From the NCBI GenBank assembly GCA_964454445.1, contig CAYVTD010000003.1, positions 1 to 64,000 of the forward strand: a stretch of DNA of 64,000 nt. Reading direction: 5' to 3'. Within the stretch, counting starts at the first letter, position 1. Each line of letters begins with the position of its first letter. This stretch comes from CAYVTD01 sp964454445. Its GTDB lineage: Bacteria; Bacteroidota; Ignavibacteria; Kapaibacteriales; UBA2268. Shown here one piece after another: positions 43,033-53,011 of this stretch. Both the position numbers and the translations under genes were made by a program. The notes under the pieces were generated by a model. The model saw nothing but the letters and a program-made list of their open reading frames with translations. It had not been told where the DNA came from and made no database searches.

Positions 43033-43803
43033 ATGGATAAGGAAATTGAAAAGATTGCCGAAGTTGCCGCAATGCTTTGGCAGAAAAATTGGGCGGAATG
43101 TAATGGAGGTAATATTTCTGTCAATTTGACTACTTGCATTGATGAGCGAATCTCCACTTCTGGAGCAAAAACGAAGTGTATTCCATTACAAGATAGTTAT
43201 CCAGAGCTTGCTAATAATGTTTTTTTTATTAGCGGAGCAGGCAAGCGAATGAGAGATCTAGCTAAAGACCCTCTCGGTTGCGGCTCGATTATTAAAATCA
43301 ATTCAGGCGGGAAATCATATCATTTTTTACCTGAAAATGCGCCTGTTCCTAGCTCGGAATTTCCATCACATCTTGCAATACAACGTTGTTTTAAACAAAT
43401 AGGCAGTAAAAACAAAGCTGTATTGCATACCCATCCTACCGAGCTTGTCGCTCTTAGCCATTGCGAGCCATTTCTTGATGCTGAACTATTGACACAGACG
43501 CTTTGGTCGATGATTCCCGAAGCTCAGATTATTGTGCCGAAGGGAATCGGCATTGTGCCTTATGAATTGCCCGGCTCGATAGAATTGGCTCACAGCACTA
43601 TCTGTCAACTTAAGAAATATGATGTTGTTCTGTGGGAAAAGCATGGTGTATTGAGTGTTGGAGAAGACATTATCCAATGTTTTGACTTTATAGATACGCT
43701 TAATAAATCAGCACAAATATATATTTTTGCCCACAGTGCTGGTTTTGTTCCCCAGGGCTTAAATCCCGAGCAATTAAAAGGGATAAAAGACAAATATTGT
43801 TAA
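43033..43803 (+). CDS. Rhamnulose-1-phosphate aldolase-like class II aldolase
   Basis: A 256-residue zinc-dependent aldolase/adducin-family enzyme. It aligns well along its length with RhaD: NGGNISVNL, NVFFISGAGKRMRDL, SSEFPSHLAIQRC (catalytic Glu), VLHTHPTELVALSH (two metal His), KGIGIVPYELPGS and WEKHGVL (third metal His). The reaction would be cleavage of L-rhamnulose-1-P to DHAP and lactaldehyde; fuculose-1-P aldolase activity is the main alternative. No rhaA/rhaB kinase or isomerase is next to it, so pathway assignment is open. Cotranscribed with the response regulator upstream (six-base gap). Confidence 0.85.
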   Translation: MDKEIEKIAEVAAMLWQKNWAECNGGNISVNLTTCIDERISTSGAKTKCIPLQDSYPELANNVFFISGAGKRMRDLAKDPLGCGSIIKINSGGKSYHFLPENAPVPSSEFPSHLAIQRCFKQIGSKNKAVLHTHPTELVALSHCEPFLDAELLTQTLWSMIPEAQIIVPKGIGIVPYELPGSIELAHSTICQLKKYDVVLWEKHGVLSVGEDIIQCFDFIDTLNKSAQIYIFAHSAGFVPQGLNPEQLKGIKDKYC

Positions 43804-44075
43804 TTCGAATAGTTTTTAATTAGAAAAACTATTATATTCTTGCTTTTAAGCTGCTTTGTCGTAGTATTTCACGTCATATTGTAGTATTTCAAATATTGTA
43901 TTAATAGTAAAAACTAAGAATTATTATCAAAATAAAATAAATCTGCATCATACCAACTTACTATGTGTATATTTGGTATATCAGTATTGTTATTATTAAT
44001 TTATTAATGGTTATAATAACTAATGCTATTAATTATAAAGAAATGAATTATTAAAATATATAGGTGGAGAACAAT

Positions 44076-46592
44076 ATGAAACATTATTTGACTTTAATTT
44101 TGATGCTTACAATGGCTTATTCTTTATATGGTCAATCAATTATCAAAGAAATAGACAAGCAAGAGAAGATTACTAGCAAGAGTAACAAGATTCTCGAATT
44201 ATTACCGAAAGATTTTCCGGAAATAACAATAAATGCTTCTAATAATCCAGCGCCTGGCAACCTGCTTCTTTCAGTTTTTAGCCAGGATACAAATATAACA
44301 AGTTACGTAATGGTTCTCGATTCCCTTGCAAATCCAGTGCTTTACAGAAAGCCGATGCTTGCCGGCATCGACTTGAAAATGACTCCAAACGGTTTGTTTT
44401 CTTATGAAGATGCGATTATGCCCGCAGAAACGCACAGTATCGCCGGACGGCTTACGCAAAATGCAAAGGCAATAGTATATTTATTAGACACCAGCTTCAA
44501 TCTTGTTGATAGTGTCCAATGTAAAAACGGATACTACTCGGACACACACGAATTTCGTATGTTGCCTAATGGTAATTATCTTATGCTTGCATTCGAATCA
44601 GTTCCAGTTGATATGAGCAAGGAAGTTGCTGGGGGCAACCCTAATGCGGTTGTTATTGGCTCGGTAATTCAAGAGCTTGACAAGGATAAAAATTGTGTTT
44701 TTCAATGGAGGGGTTTAGATCATATACCTGTTACTCAAACATTTTCAAATACTTTAAATGCCAGCTTCGAGCATTTGCATGCCAATTCATTTTTTCTAGA
44801 TACAGATGGCAACTTGATAGTTTCTTTTGCCGCTTCGTTTGAAATTGTTAAAATAGATATGATAACAGGCGAAATTCTTTGGACAATGGGGGGACAGAAG
44901 AACGAGTTTAATATATTAAACGACGACGAATATGCGCCTTTCCATTTTTCGTTGCAACACGATGCAAAGCGTCTCGAAAATGGAAATTTGTTATTTTATG
45001 ACAATGGTTTTGCCAAAATTAAACCATTTTCGAGAGCTGTCGAATTCGAATTTGATGAGGAAAACAGAACAGCCACAAAAGTTTGGGAATATCATCGAAA
45101 TCCTGATATTGCGGCATTTGCAATGGGTTCGGCACAGCGCCTTGAGAATGGTAACACATTGATTGGTTGGGGTTTGATACTCGAAGGCGACCATAGAACA
45201 GTAACAGAGGTAACCTCCGACAAAGAAGTTGTTTATGAGTTGTCTCTTCCTGCTGATGCTTATAGCTATAGGGGCTTGAAATATCAATTTCCAGTCTGCC
45301 AGCCGATTGCCAATGCAACTCTGTCAGAGGCACTTAAGGGCAACACATATAAGTTTAACAAAAATGGGAGCAATGTAGGCACTGAAATTTATTTAAAAGA
45401 ATTAAATGCTTTTATGTATAACTATATGACAATGAAAAAGTACGATTGCTCGCCTATGAATCCCGAATTTGAGGGAGAAGCTCCAGTTTTGATACCATAT
45501 AGATATACTTTTACCACAAGATTTGTTTATTCTGTTGGTGGTGAGCTTCGTTTTGACATAAGCAAGTTACCAGCCCGTTATAATTATGATAAGATGAAGG
45601 TATTTCACCGATTGACGGAGGGAAGCGGTACTTTTACCGAATTACCCACTCATTTGGATACCGATAATAATAAATTAGTGGCAGTGATTTCTGATACAGG
45701 CGAGTATGTAATCGGCTTCGTAAGGGAAGCTGAAAGGCTCGATCCGCCCCGTCTTATGCTCCCATATAATAATGCTCTTCTGCTAAATAACGACATTGTA
45801 ACGCTTGTTTGGTCTTCTACGGGACGCTACGACTATTTTGTAATGGAGCTATCTGATGATGACAAATTTTTGAATATCATTGTGATTAAAGATAGTATAA
45901 AAGAGACATCATTACCGTCTATGCTCCAGCGAAACAAGGAGTATTTCTGGAGAGTGAAAACCCGGTACAGGGATTTGGAAAGCGATTGGTCGGAAACATG
46001 GAAATTCAGGTTCTCAGATCCATTTTTATCGATTGATTACCCTGTGGCAGAAGAGGTTTTATTAAAAGATTCTATTGCTGTTATTCGCTGGACAACAAAT
46101 CTACCTGATTCTCTTTCTATTCGGCTATACAAAAATGGTGTAGAAATTGCTTTGTTAGCCGATTCTTTATATAGTTATTCAAGGGCTTACGCTTGGAAAA
46201 TTTCAAAATCGCTCGTCGATGGCACTGATTATTCTATAAAAATTGCAAGTATCAAAGAAGATGGCATGAGCGAGCAAACCGGCGATTTTACGATTAAAAG
46301 GTTTACTAGTGATGTGGAAGATATCCCATTATCAACTCGCAATCCTCTGCTTATTGCCCCTAATCCGAGCTGTGGCAATACTACAATTTCTTTTGATGCA
46401 AAGAAAAGCGGACAAATGGTTTTAAAGGTTTGTGATATGTTAGGCAATAGTAAAGCTGAATTGACTAAATACATTAGCGAAGGTCAGCATAGTTTTGATT
46501 TGAATGTAGCCGATCTTCTGCCGGGGGTGTATTATTGTTGTTTAAATCACGACGGCAAAACCTATTTCGAGAAAATTGTTGTAATGCGATAG
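44076..46592 (+). CDS. Arylsulfotransferase-like protein with T9SS sorting domain
   Basis: An 838-residue secreted protein. The start is at ATG 44076 (site AGGTGGAG upstream), giving a signal peptide (KHYLTLILMLTMAYSLYGQ). Residues about 40-380 resemble the ASST beta-propeller: EHLHANSFFLDTDGNLIVSF, TGEILWTMGG, SLQHDAKRLENGNLLFYDNG and FSRAVEFEFDE, matching the family's H-x-N-S and QHDA motifs. The His/Arg of the propeller core are retained in part, so activity toward aryl sulfates is likely but not proven. FnIII-like domains follow, then a T9SS type A sorting domain (APNPSCGNTTISF, PGVYYCCLNHDG). Confidence 0.85.
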   Translation: MKHYLTLILMLTMAYSLYGQSIIKEIDKQEKITSKSNKILELLPKDFPEITINASNNPAPGNLLLSVFSQDTNITSYVMVLDSLANPVLYRKPMLAGIDLKMTPNGLFSYEDAIMPAETHSIAGRLTQNAKAIVYLLDTSFNLVDSVQCKNGYYSDTHEFRMLPNGNYLMLAFESVPVDMSKEVAGGNPNAVVIGSVIQELDKDKNCVFQWRGLDHIPVTQTFSNTLNASFEHLHANSFFLDTDGNLIVSFAASFEIVKIDMITGEILWTMGGQKNEFNILNDDEYAPFHFSLQHDAKRLENGNLLFYDNGFAKIKPFSRAVEFEFDEENRTATKVWEYHRNPDIAAFAMGSAQRLENGNTLIGWGLILEGDHRTVTEVTSDKEVVYELSLPADAYSYRGLKYQFPVCQPIANATLSEALKGNTYKFNKNGSNVGTEIYLKELNAFMYNYMTMKKYDCSPMNPEFEGEAPVLIPYRYTFTTRFVYSVGGELRFDISKLPARYNYDKMKVFHRLTEGSGTFTELPTHLDTDNNKLVAVISDTGEYVIGFVREAERLDPPRLMLPYNNALLLNNDIVTLVWSSTGRYDYFVMELSDDDKFLNIIVIKDSIKETSLPSMLQRNKEYFWRVKTRYRDLESDWSETWKFRFSDPFLSIDYPVAEEVLLKDSIAVIRWTTNLPDSLSIRLYKNGVEIALLADSLYSYSRAYAWKISKSLVDGTDYSIKIASIKEDGMSEQTGDFTIKRFTSDVEDIPLSTRNPLLIAPNPSCGNTTISFDAKKSGQMVLKVCDMLGNSKAELTKYISEGQHSFDLNVADLLPGVYYCCLNHDGKTYFEKIVVMR

Positions 46593-46595
46593 GAG

Positions 46596-46682
46596 AGACA
46601 TTTTTGTCTGTCTATAAGCATTCTAGTCTGTTTACAGACATTCTCGTTTACTTTTACATTTTGTCAGACAAGAATATCTGAC
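46596..46682. repeat. Cluster of short AGACA/TGTCT inverted repeats
   Basis: Downstream of the ASST-like gene: AGACA-TTTT-TGTCT (46596-46609), GTCTGT-TT-ACAGAC (46626-46639) and GTCAGA-8-TCTGAC (46663-46682). Each is short; together they form a run of small hairpins built on one pentamer. They may terminate transcription or bind a protein. Confidence 0.5.
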
Positions 46683-46802
46683 CTACCCAAGAATAATTAC
46701 TGATAGACAGAGCCATAGAGCCTTCTTGAGACTACTATATTTAATAAATTTATCGAGAAGGCAGCCAATTCAATTAATGTAAAAGGCTGATTTGCCAAGT
46801 TT

Positions 46803-47765
46803 TTAAAACAAAATTTTTCCTTTTTCGATAACAAGAAAATCATCAAAATAGACAGTAGGGCTTTTCACCAAGCCGTCGATGTGGCTCTTGACATCGAGAA
46901 TGCCACCCATACCAATGTTGTTGCCAAAAGCAAAGTGGATAGTGCCGAGCACTTTTTCATCTTCGAGGATATTACCACATAATTTTGCAAAAGGATTGGT
47001 GCCGACACCAAACTCGCCAATTGTTTTGCCCATATCGCCAAATTTGTTTAACATTCTGCTTAAGACACGAGCGTCGGAGCTGCCTGTAATGTCTTCCGCC
47101 TTACCATTGACCACATCAACGCGAATATGCCTTTTTAATAGTCCAAGTCCGGAAATTGAACCATCGAAATATATAACCCCATTAACTTTGTCCTCGATAG
47201 GAGCCAGATAGACTTCCCCTGAAGGCAGATTGCCGCTATCGCTGATTGTGCGAAGAACGCCTGTGCTTTGAATAATTCTTCTTCCACCGACTTCAAATGT
47301 AATGTCGGTGCCATTGAGTGTTGTTACTCTTATTTTGGAGACACCCGCCATTCTTTTGGCTACTTTACCTGTAATTTCAACAGTTTCGTTGGGCTCGTTG
47401 CTGAGACAGCGGATCATTGTATCTTCAGTAATACCAGGCATTGTGCCGACTCTCACTCCTTGTTCGGAAGCTTCGCGGCGAGCTTTCGTATGGGTAAACG
47501 AACGATAAGTCGGCGCAACGACTACATCAACTTCTTTCATTATTTTAGCAATTGCGTCAGGTGGTTCTTCGCCATTATTGCCACGCGACTTCATTTCGAT
47601 ATATAAAGCTTCACGGCACATGCCATTAGCCATATCGTATAAAGTTAAGCCGATATCACGCTTCTTCTCGTCGGAGACAACAAGAAGAGTTTCGTCTGGG
47701 GCTAATCCCATATAATTTCTCAAAGCCGCTTTTGCTGCTTTCTGAAACTTTGTTAATCCTGCCAT
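46803..47765 (-). CDS. Aminopeptidase, M29-like (aminopeptidase T-type)
   Basis: A 320-residue cytosolic metallopeptidase-family protein. Start at ATG 47765 is supported by GGAGG nine bases upstream; the frame could begin at 47780. Family features: ETLLVVSDEKKRDIGLTLYDM at the N-terminus, TSFTHTKARREASEQG-like His/Arg segment (about residue 95), GGIRV-like core strand, and IGEFGVGTNPFAK plus HFAFGNN containing conserved Glu/His/Asn metal contacts, with a terminal DVKSHIDGLVKSPTVYFDD. M29 enzymes release N-terminal residues. A zinc/cobalt dependence is family knowledge, not visible. It stands alone with long AT-rich spacer upstream. Confidence 0.8.
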   Translation of the reverse strand: MAGLTKFQKAAKAALRNYMGLAPDETLLVVSDEKKRDIGLTLYDMANGMCREALYIEMKSRGNNGEEPPDAIAKIMKEVDVVVAPTYRSFTHTKARREASEQGVRVGTMPGITEDTMIRCLSNEPNETVEITGKVAKRMAGVSKIRVTTLNGTDITFEVGGRRIIQSTGVLRTISDSGNLPSGEVYLAPIEDKVNGVIYFDGSISGLGLLKRHIRVDVVNGKAEDITGSSDARVLSRMLNKFGDMGKTIGEFGVGTNPFAKLCGNILEDEKVLGTIHFAFGNNIGMGGILDVKSHIDGLVKSPTVYFDDFLVIEKGKILF

Positions 47766-48259
47766 TTCTAAAACCTCCAAAAAAAGTTATTAAAACAAAC
47801 ATGATGGTAAAAAAACTTATTTAATAAATCTTAATTGACTTTACAAATATTCAATATTGGCAATTAAGATTATTTTTTGATGTTTCGATTTGCAAACTAT
47901 AATGATATTATAATAATAGAAATTAGTAAACAGCACAAAAATATAAATAATTTTTTAAAATTAAAATTTTTTTTAATTATTTTTTACAATATGTTAAATA
48001 TTACTATATATAAATTTTTTATTGTCTCAATACATTATTTGCATAATCTTAAATCAGTTTATACCAGAATTTATTTTAATAAATAAAGAATATTGTTTAA
48101 TGATTAAAAGGAAACTATATTATAGATTATTTTAAAATATTTATTAATATTAATTATCATTACTTATTACCCGGAGTAATTATTGGAGATTTTTGACAAA
48201 TATACAATAAATTTTTTTTGTTATCTATTATTTTATTAATTTTGTAGCTTGTTTATTTT
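47766..48259. other. Long AT-rich gene-free stretch
   Basis: About 490 bases, almost entirely A/T runs between the aminopeptidase and tRNA-Leu. A TAATTTTG box at 48237-48244 resembles the Bacteroidetes -7 element 15 bases ahead of the tRNA, but the -33 TTTG is 16 rather than 19 bases away. A 69-codon frame at 47877-48086 looks like translated A/T noise. No structured RNA seen. Confidence 0.5.
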
Positions 48260-48341
48260 GCGGACGTGGCGGAATTGGCAGACGCGCCAGACTTAGGATC
48301 TGGTGGGGCGACCCGTGGGAGTTCGAGTCTCCCCGTCCGCA
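48260..48341 (+). tRNA. tRNA-Leu (anticodon UAG)
   Basis: An 82-base class II tRNA: acceptor GCGGACG (48260-48266) pairs with CGTCCGC (48334-48340), discriminator A at 48341, no encoded CCA. The anticodon loop CTTAGGA gives TAG at 48294-48296; variable arm and T arm GGGAGTTCGAGTCTCCC are canonical. Followed 37 bases later by tig. Confidence 0.97.
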
Positions 48342-48377
48342 CTCTAATTGTAAAAGCTAATAATAAAAGGTGATAAT

Positions 48378-49661
48378 TTGGAAAAAAACTTAACAATTAT
48401 TGATGCCTCACACGGACAATTGACCGTGGATCTCTCTAATAACGAGCTTCAGCCCTACTATGAAAAAACTTATCGGGATGCTCAACGAAATATCGATTTG
48501 AAAGGATTTCGTAAAGGCAAAGTGCCAATAAATTTAATCAAAAAGATGTTTGGCAAGCAGCTAGATGCCGATAGTATCGAAGAAGCAATTTCCGAATCGC
48601 TTAAGAAGATTTTTTCTGAAGATAAGATTAAAGCTGTTGGTCAGCCCAAAGTTACGAAACTTGATCATAAAGATGACGGCATTACTTTCACTCTTGAATT
48701 CGATAAAATACCTGATTTTGAATTGAAAGATTATCGTGGTATTAGCATTGGCGAGCCAGTCCATCGTGTTACCGACGAGGAAGTCGAGGAGGAAATAGCA
48801 AGAATATTGTTAAACAACGGCACTTTGCATCTTGTCGAACAGGTGAGCGACGAAAACCATATCGTTCAGGTTACGCTCGAAGAAATTGACAAAAGCACTG
48901 GTGAGGTTGACAAAAGCCAGAAGGCGCAGGAAACCAGCGTTTTCCTTGGCTCAGAGACCGTTCTACCAGAATTGAAAACTTCACTCATCAATTTAAAAGC
49001 TGGCGATTCTTTCAATTTCAACCCTGCTGCTCAGGAAGTTGGCGCTCCCGATAAGACCTTTAAAGTTACCGTTAAAGAAATCCAGCAAATTGTGCCGGTT
49101 GAGTTCACCAATGAGTTCGTAAAAAATTATACTTCTAATAAATTTGTATCAACAGAAGAATTTAGAGAAGAAACTGGTTTCCAATTGCAAGAAAAATGGG
49201 ACAATAAAAGCCGCCAAAAAATGGAAGACCAACTTGTGGACAGCATCGTCCAAATGCATGATTTCGAGCCTCCTGAAACGCTTGTCAATACTGCTTTGCA
49301 ATCCTTTGTTGACAATATTAAAGAGCAATACAAGGGGCAACCTAATGCAGAACAGTTTACAGTTGAATCATTTGGCGAAGGACTTCGCCCTTTAGCTATT
49401 CGAACTGTGAAATGGGACCTTATTCAGGAAAAAATTATTGAAAAAGAAGGGCTTGAGGTCGAAGATACCGATATTGAAAGTCTAATAGAATATAATCTCC
49501 AGAACATCAAAGGCGACAGAGAAACAATAAGGAAATCTTTGATGAGCAATCACAACATCACTGGCAGGGTCCTTGCAAAAAAGGTAATGGATTTCTTGAT
49601 GGATTTTGCGATAACTCAAGAAACAGATTTCGATGGTAACCCACTCGAAGAAGAGGACTAA
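48378..49661 (+). CDS. tig: Trigger factor (ribosome-associated peptidyl-prolyl isomerase)
   Basis: A 427-residue chaperone that binds nascent chains at the ribosomal exit tunnel. The ribosome-binding signature GFRKGKVPINLIKKMFG lies at about 40-58 (family pattern GFRKGKVP). The mid PPIase (FKBP-like) domain is about 155-250 (FLGSETVLPELKTSLINLKAGDS; aromatic contacts partly lost, so isomerase activity uncertain), followed by the helical C-terminal chaperone domain. The start is TTG, supported by AAAAGGTGA eight bases upstream and by alignment to the family's N-terminus. Cotranscription with tRNA-Leu is possible. Convergent with tolC, six bases apart. Confidence 0.94.
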   Translation: MEKNLTIIDASHGQLTVDLSNNELQPYYEKTYRDAQRNIDLKGFRKGKVPINLIKKMFGKQLDADSIEEAISESLKKIFSEDKIKAVGQPKVTKLDHKDDGITFTLEFDKIPDFELKDYRGISIGEPVHRVTDEEVEEEIARILLNNGTLHLVEQVSDENHIVQVTLEEIDKSTGEVDKSQKAQETSVFLGSETVLPELKTSLINLKAGDSFNFNPAAQEVGAPDKTFKVTVKEIQQIVPVEFTNEFVKNYTSNKFVSTEEFREETGFQLQEKWDNKSRQKMEDQLVDSIVQMHDFEPPETLVNTALQSFVDNIKEQYKGQPNAEQFTVESFGEGLRPLAIRTVKWDLIQEKIIEKEGLEVEDTDIESLIEYNLQNIKGDRETIRKSLMSNHNITGRVLAKKVMDFLMDFAITQETDFDGNPLEEED

Positions 49662-49667
49662 GGCCTA

Positions 49668-50972
49668 CTATTCTAATAGCAAGCCGCTGATTCTAAGCAA
49701 TTCAGCCTGACTTTGCTTGTAATTGTATTTGGCAGAGACGAGTCTACTAAATGCTTGCACATAAGTTTTCTGGGCTTCTCTTAAATCCAAAGGCGAATAT
49801 GTGCCAAGTTTTAATTGCTCATAGGCGATGTCGAGAGCTTCTTTGGCTGCAATGACATTTTCATTTTCGAGTTCGACGATTTCAAGTTGTTTGCTATAAT
49901 GGCTATATGCGATTCTCAATTCTGTGACTACCCTTAATTTAGTTTGCGAAAAGAGCAGTTCGTTGTTTTCGAGCATAATCCTTGCGTTTTGCGACTGGAT
50001 AGAGGTGTTCATTCCATTGAATAAATTCATACTAAAATTAACACCATATCTGAAGGACAAGCTCGTATTACGAGCCATAAATCCTGATTCCGAGCGGGAA
50101 TCTGACAGTTCATAATTGGCAAATAACCTGATGTTTGGATAATACATAGATTCGCTTATTGTAACGTTGTTTTTTGCGGCAGAAATAGATTTTTCTGCAA
50201 GAATAATGTCTTTGTTTCTTTTTAGAGCATAATCCAACAAAACAGAGAATTCCAGATGTTCGTTCATATCGATGGAATCGGTAACGACGAATTGAGTTTC
50301 TGGATCACGAGCGAGCAATTCGTTGAGCGAGTATTGAAGCTGTTGTATTCTCGATTCTATCTGTAATTTGTCGCTTTTGTCGCTGTTGTAATATACTTTT
50401 GCCTGCAAGAAGTCGAGTTTTGACGAAGAGCCAAGCTGAAACCTTTCGTCGAATATTCGTAATCGCTCCGCTGAAAAATCGATGGCTTGTTCTGTTGCAC
50501 TTAAGATAGTATTTTGAGTAACTATATCGTAATATAGTCGATAGACGTCCAAGGCAGTTTGCTCCATATTTTTTTGTAACTCTTCGAGCGCGGCTTCGTC
50601 GAGCGTTTCGAGCATTTCTTTTGTTGCAAACATTTTCATACCGTCGAAAATTTGCCAGTTCACCTCGGCTGTGGCTAAAAGTGATTTGCTTGATGCACCT
50701 GTTTTTTCAATAGATTGACCGCTGAAAAAATTTTGCTTAACATTTTGAGTACTTTTGGTATAATTACCTAGTAAATCGACTGATGGTAGAAAGCCTGCGT
50801 TACCGAAAGAGTTATTGTTTGAAGCAATTATAGCAAAATTCTTTTCTATTTGTACTGAATAGCAGTTTCGGAGTGCAATGTTCTTCGCTTGTTCGAACGA
50901 GAGTTCCTCTTGTGAGAATGTGAGTGAATAATTAAGGAAAGCAAATAAAGCAATAACATTTATTAATTTCAT
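49668..50972 (-). CDS. TolC-family outer-membrane efflux protein
   Basis: A 434-residue outer-membrane channel (OEP family) that forms the exit duct of tripartite efflux pumps or type I secretion. A signal peptide (about 1-20, ending LTFSQ) precedes two repeats of the alpha-barrel/beta-strand unit, seen as SFEQAKNIALRNCYSVQIEKN near the N-terminus and the second-half equivalent AYEQLKLGTYSPLDLREAQKTY near the C-terminus, the characteristic TolC signature. No membrane-fusion protein or pump lies next to it. It follows PBP2 by 24 bases on the same strand and may be read through from it. Confidence 0.9.
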   Translation of the reverse strand: MKLINVIALFAFLNYSLTFSQEELSFEQAKNIALRNCYSVQIEKNFAIIASNNNSFGNAGFLPSVDLLGNYTKSTQNVKQNFFSGQSIEKTGASSKSLLATAEVNWQIFDGMKMFATKEMLETLDEAALEELQKNMEQTALDVYRLYYDIVTQNTILSATEQAIDFSAERLRIFDERFQLGSSSKLDFLQAKVYYNSDKSDKLQIESRIQQLQYSLNELLARDPETQFVVTDSIDMNEHLEFSVLLDYALKRNKDIILAEKSISAAKNNVTISESMYYPNIRLFANYELSDSRSESGFMARNTSLSFRYGVNFSMNLFNGMNTSIQSQNARIMLENNELLFSQTKLRVVTELRIAYSHYSKQLEIVELENENVIAAKEALDIAYEQLKLGTYSPLDLREAQKTYVQAFSRLVSAKYNYKQSQAELLRISGLLLE

Positions 50973-50996
50973 TTTTTATCTCTTATTTTTAATAAA

Positions 50997-52841
50997 TTAA
51001 TCAGGAATAACAACAGCATGAGTAGAATCTGAAACTTGTTGAAAAAGCTCCCAAGGATAGCGATAACTATCAGGGAAGAAATAAGCTTTATAAATCTCTC
51101 TTGCTATTGGTGCAGCTGATTCGCTGCCATAGCCGCCATTTTGCACCATCACCGTAACCACAATCTCCGGTTTATCGTAAGGGGCAAAGCTTGTGAACCA
51201 GGAGTGAGATCTATTAGGTGGATTTTGGGCTGTTCCTGTTTTTCCACAAATAAAGATACCGGGCAATCTTACATTTTGGGCAGTTCCACCTGGGAGATTG
51301 ACAGCACCGTACATACCTTTTTTAACAGTTCTGAAAATATCTTTTCGGATAGGTAGCTCTCTTTGGTTAAAGTCAATTCTTTCTTTTTTAAATGTAATAT
51401 TGTTATACATATCCCTAACAATGTGAGGTTGATAATAGGTACCTTCGTTAGCAATGGTGGAAGTATAGGCAGCTATTTGAAGAGGGGTAACAGTTAGTTC
51501 ACCTTGCCCAATACCGTAATTGATAATCATTCCTTTGGGGATACTGTTGAGTTTTTTATTCTTATTCAACCATTCTCTTGTAGGAAGTATGCCAGAGCGT
51601 TCTCCGGGGATATCAATACCTGTCGGGGCGCCAAATCCGAACATTTTTGCATATTTGATAATGTTGTCAAAACCGATCATCAGCGAAAGTTTATAATAAA
51701 AAACATTGCAAGATACCCTGATAGAGTTTTCGACATTGTAATCGCCTGGTGGGGCGTGGCATCCGGCTTTTCTATTTCCCAACTGGAAAAAGCCATCGCT
51801 ATGTATCATCGAATTTGAGTTAATAATACCCTCTTGCAAGCCAGCTATTGCCATTAACATTTTAATTGTCGAGCCGGGAGGGAATTTGGATTGAATAGCC
51901 CGGTTTAGCATAGGATATGACTTGTTATTGTATAAATAATCAGAGAACTCTTGTGAAATCTTGCCGGTAAACGAGCGCAAATCGAAATCAGGGCTGCTAG
52001 CAAGAGCAAGAATCTCACCATTACGAGGATCCATTACTATGACAGTGCCTTTTTTTCCTTTCAAAAGATTCTCGGAAATAGTCTGCAAACGCGAGTCTAT
52101 GGTCAGATACAAATCAAATCCATTTCTTGAAGGCAGATCGATACGTCCTTTGTCGAAGCTTTCAATAACTTCTCCTTGCCGGTTTACAGCAATAAATTTT
52201 ACTCCTTTCGAGCCAAAAAGCTCGCTATTGTAACTATTTTCGAGGCCTGACTGCCCGATGATGTCTCCTGACTTAAAAAATTCCATCTTTTTTAATTGCT
52301 TCTCATTGATTTCGCGTGTAAAGCCCAACACGTGCGTCATCTTACACGAATCTCCGAGCATGTATAGTCGTTTTGATTCATTAATCACATCAATACCTGG
52401 GAGTAATTCAGAATTTTCTTCGATTTCTACGAGTTTTTCGTAACTAATATCGCGATAGATTTTTATAGGCGAGAAGATTATGTCCCGATAATTGCTGTTG
52501 AGAAGCTTATTAATAAATTTTGTATCTAAATCCAAAATGGAATACAATAATGGCAGGGCCTCTTCTTTAAAGAGATGTGGTGTTAGCGTTACAGTAAATG
52601 ATGGCTCGTTGTGGACTAATAGTTTGTTGTTCCTGTCAAAAATATTACCTCGAAATGGCTCGACAACATTTTCTTTTATTGCCTGTGCTTCGCTTTTTAA
52701 TCTAAGCACATTTCCTGAGATTATCTGGAGGTAAGCAAGTCGTCCTGTAAAGATAATAGCAATACAGACAAGAATAACAAGAAAGATATTCTGGCGTATC
52801 TTCGAGGCAAATTCTGGATTTACATCATAAACTTCTGGCAT
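50997..52841 (-). CDS. mrdA: Penicillin-binding protein 2 (elongation transpeptidase)
   Basis: A 614-residue monofunctional transpeptidase of the rod/elongation machinery. N-terminal transmembrane anchor (about 17-37), dimerisation domain, and the transpeptidase motifs: SxxK in PPGSTIKMLM, SxN in RVSCNVFYY, KTG in FICGKTGTAQN. The QAIKENVVEPFRGNIFDRN motif after the anchor is characteristic of PBP2 (mrdA) rather than PBP3 (ftsI). Typical length of 600-640. No rodA or mreBCD genes are adjacent in this window. A TATATTTG box (minus strand, 52888-52881) is a possible promoter element. Confidence 0.93.
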   Translation of the reverse strand: MPEVYDVNPEFASKIRQNIFLVILVCIAIIFTGRLAYLQIISGNVLRLKSEAQAIKENVVEPFRGNIFDRNNKLLVHNEPSFTVTLTPHLFKEEALPLLYSILDLDTKFINKLLNSNYRDIIFSPIKIYRDISYEKLVEIEENSELLPGIDVINESKRLYMLGDSCKMTHVLGFTREINEKQLKKMEFFKSGDIIGQSGLENSYNSELFGSKGVKFIAVNRQGEVIESFDKGRIDLPSRNGFDLYLTIDSRLQTISENLLKGKKGTVIVMDPRNGEILALASSPDFDLRSFTGKISQEFSDYLYNNKSYPMLNRAIQSKFPPGSTIKMLMAIAGLQEGIINSNSMIHSDGFFQLGNRKAGCHAPPGDYNVENSIRVSCNVFYYKLSLMIGFDNIIKYAKMFGFGAPTGIDIPGERSGILPTREWLNKNKKLNSIPKGMIINYGIGQGELTVTPLQIAAYTSTIANEGTYYQPHIVRDMYNNITFKKERIDFNQRELPIRKDIFRTVKKGMYGAVNLPGGTAQNVRLPGIFICGKTGTAQNPPNRSHSWFTSFAPYDKPEIVVTVMVQNGGYGSESAAPIAREIYKAYFFPDSYRYPWELFQQVSDSTHAVVIPD

Positions 52842-53011
52842 TTATACTATCCAAAAAAATATTTTTTTAATTAATTGCGACAAATATATAATTTTCAATA
52901 ATTAGAGACGTATTAAAGAATTCAAACACAAAAAAAAGATTTTGATTTGATTTTTTAAGACGTTTCAATGATAAAATTTATGCAAAAATACGTAATTTTC
53001 TTGATGCAACA

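Noticed and set aside
43860..43900. Two GTAGTATTTCA repeats before the ASST-like gene
   Set aside because: Only two short copies in an A/T-rich spacer; too weak to assign a role.
47877..48086. 69-codon plus-strand frame in the AT-rich gap
   Set aside because: Low-complexity Asn/Ile/Lys/Phe composition, no ribosome-binding site and no recognisable motif; consistent with A/T-rich noise.
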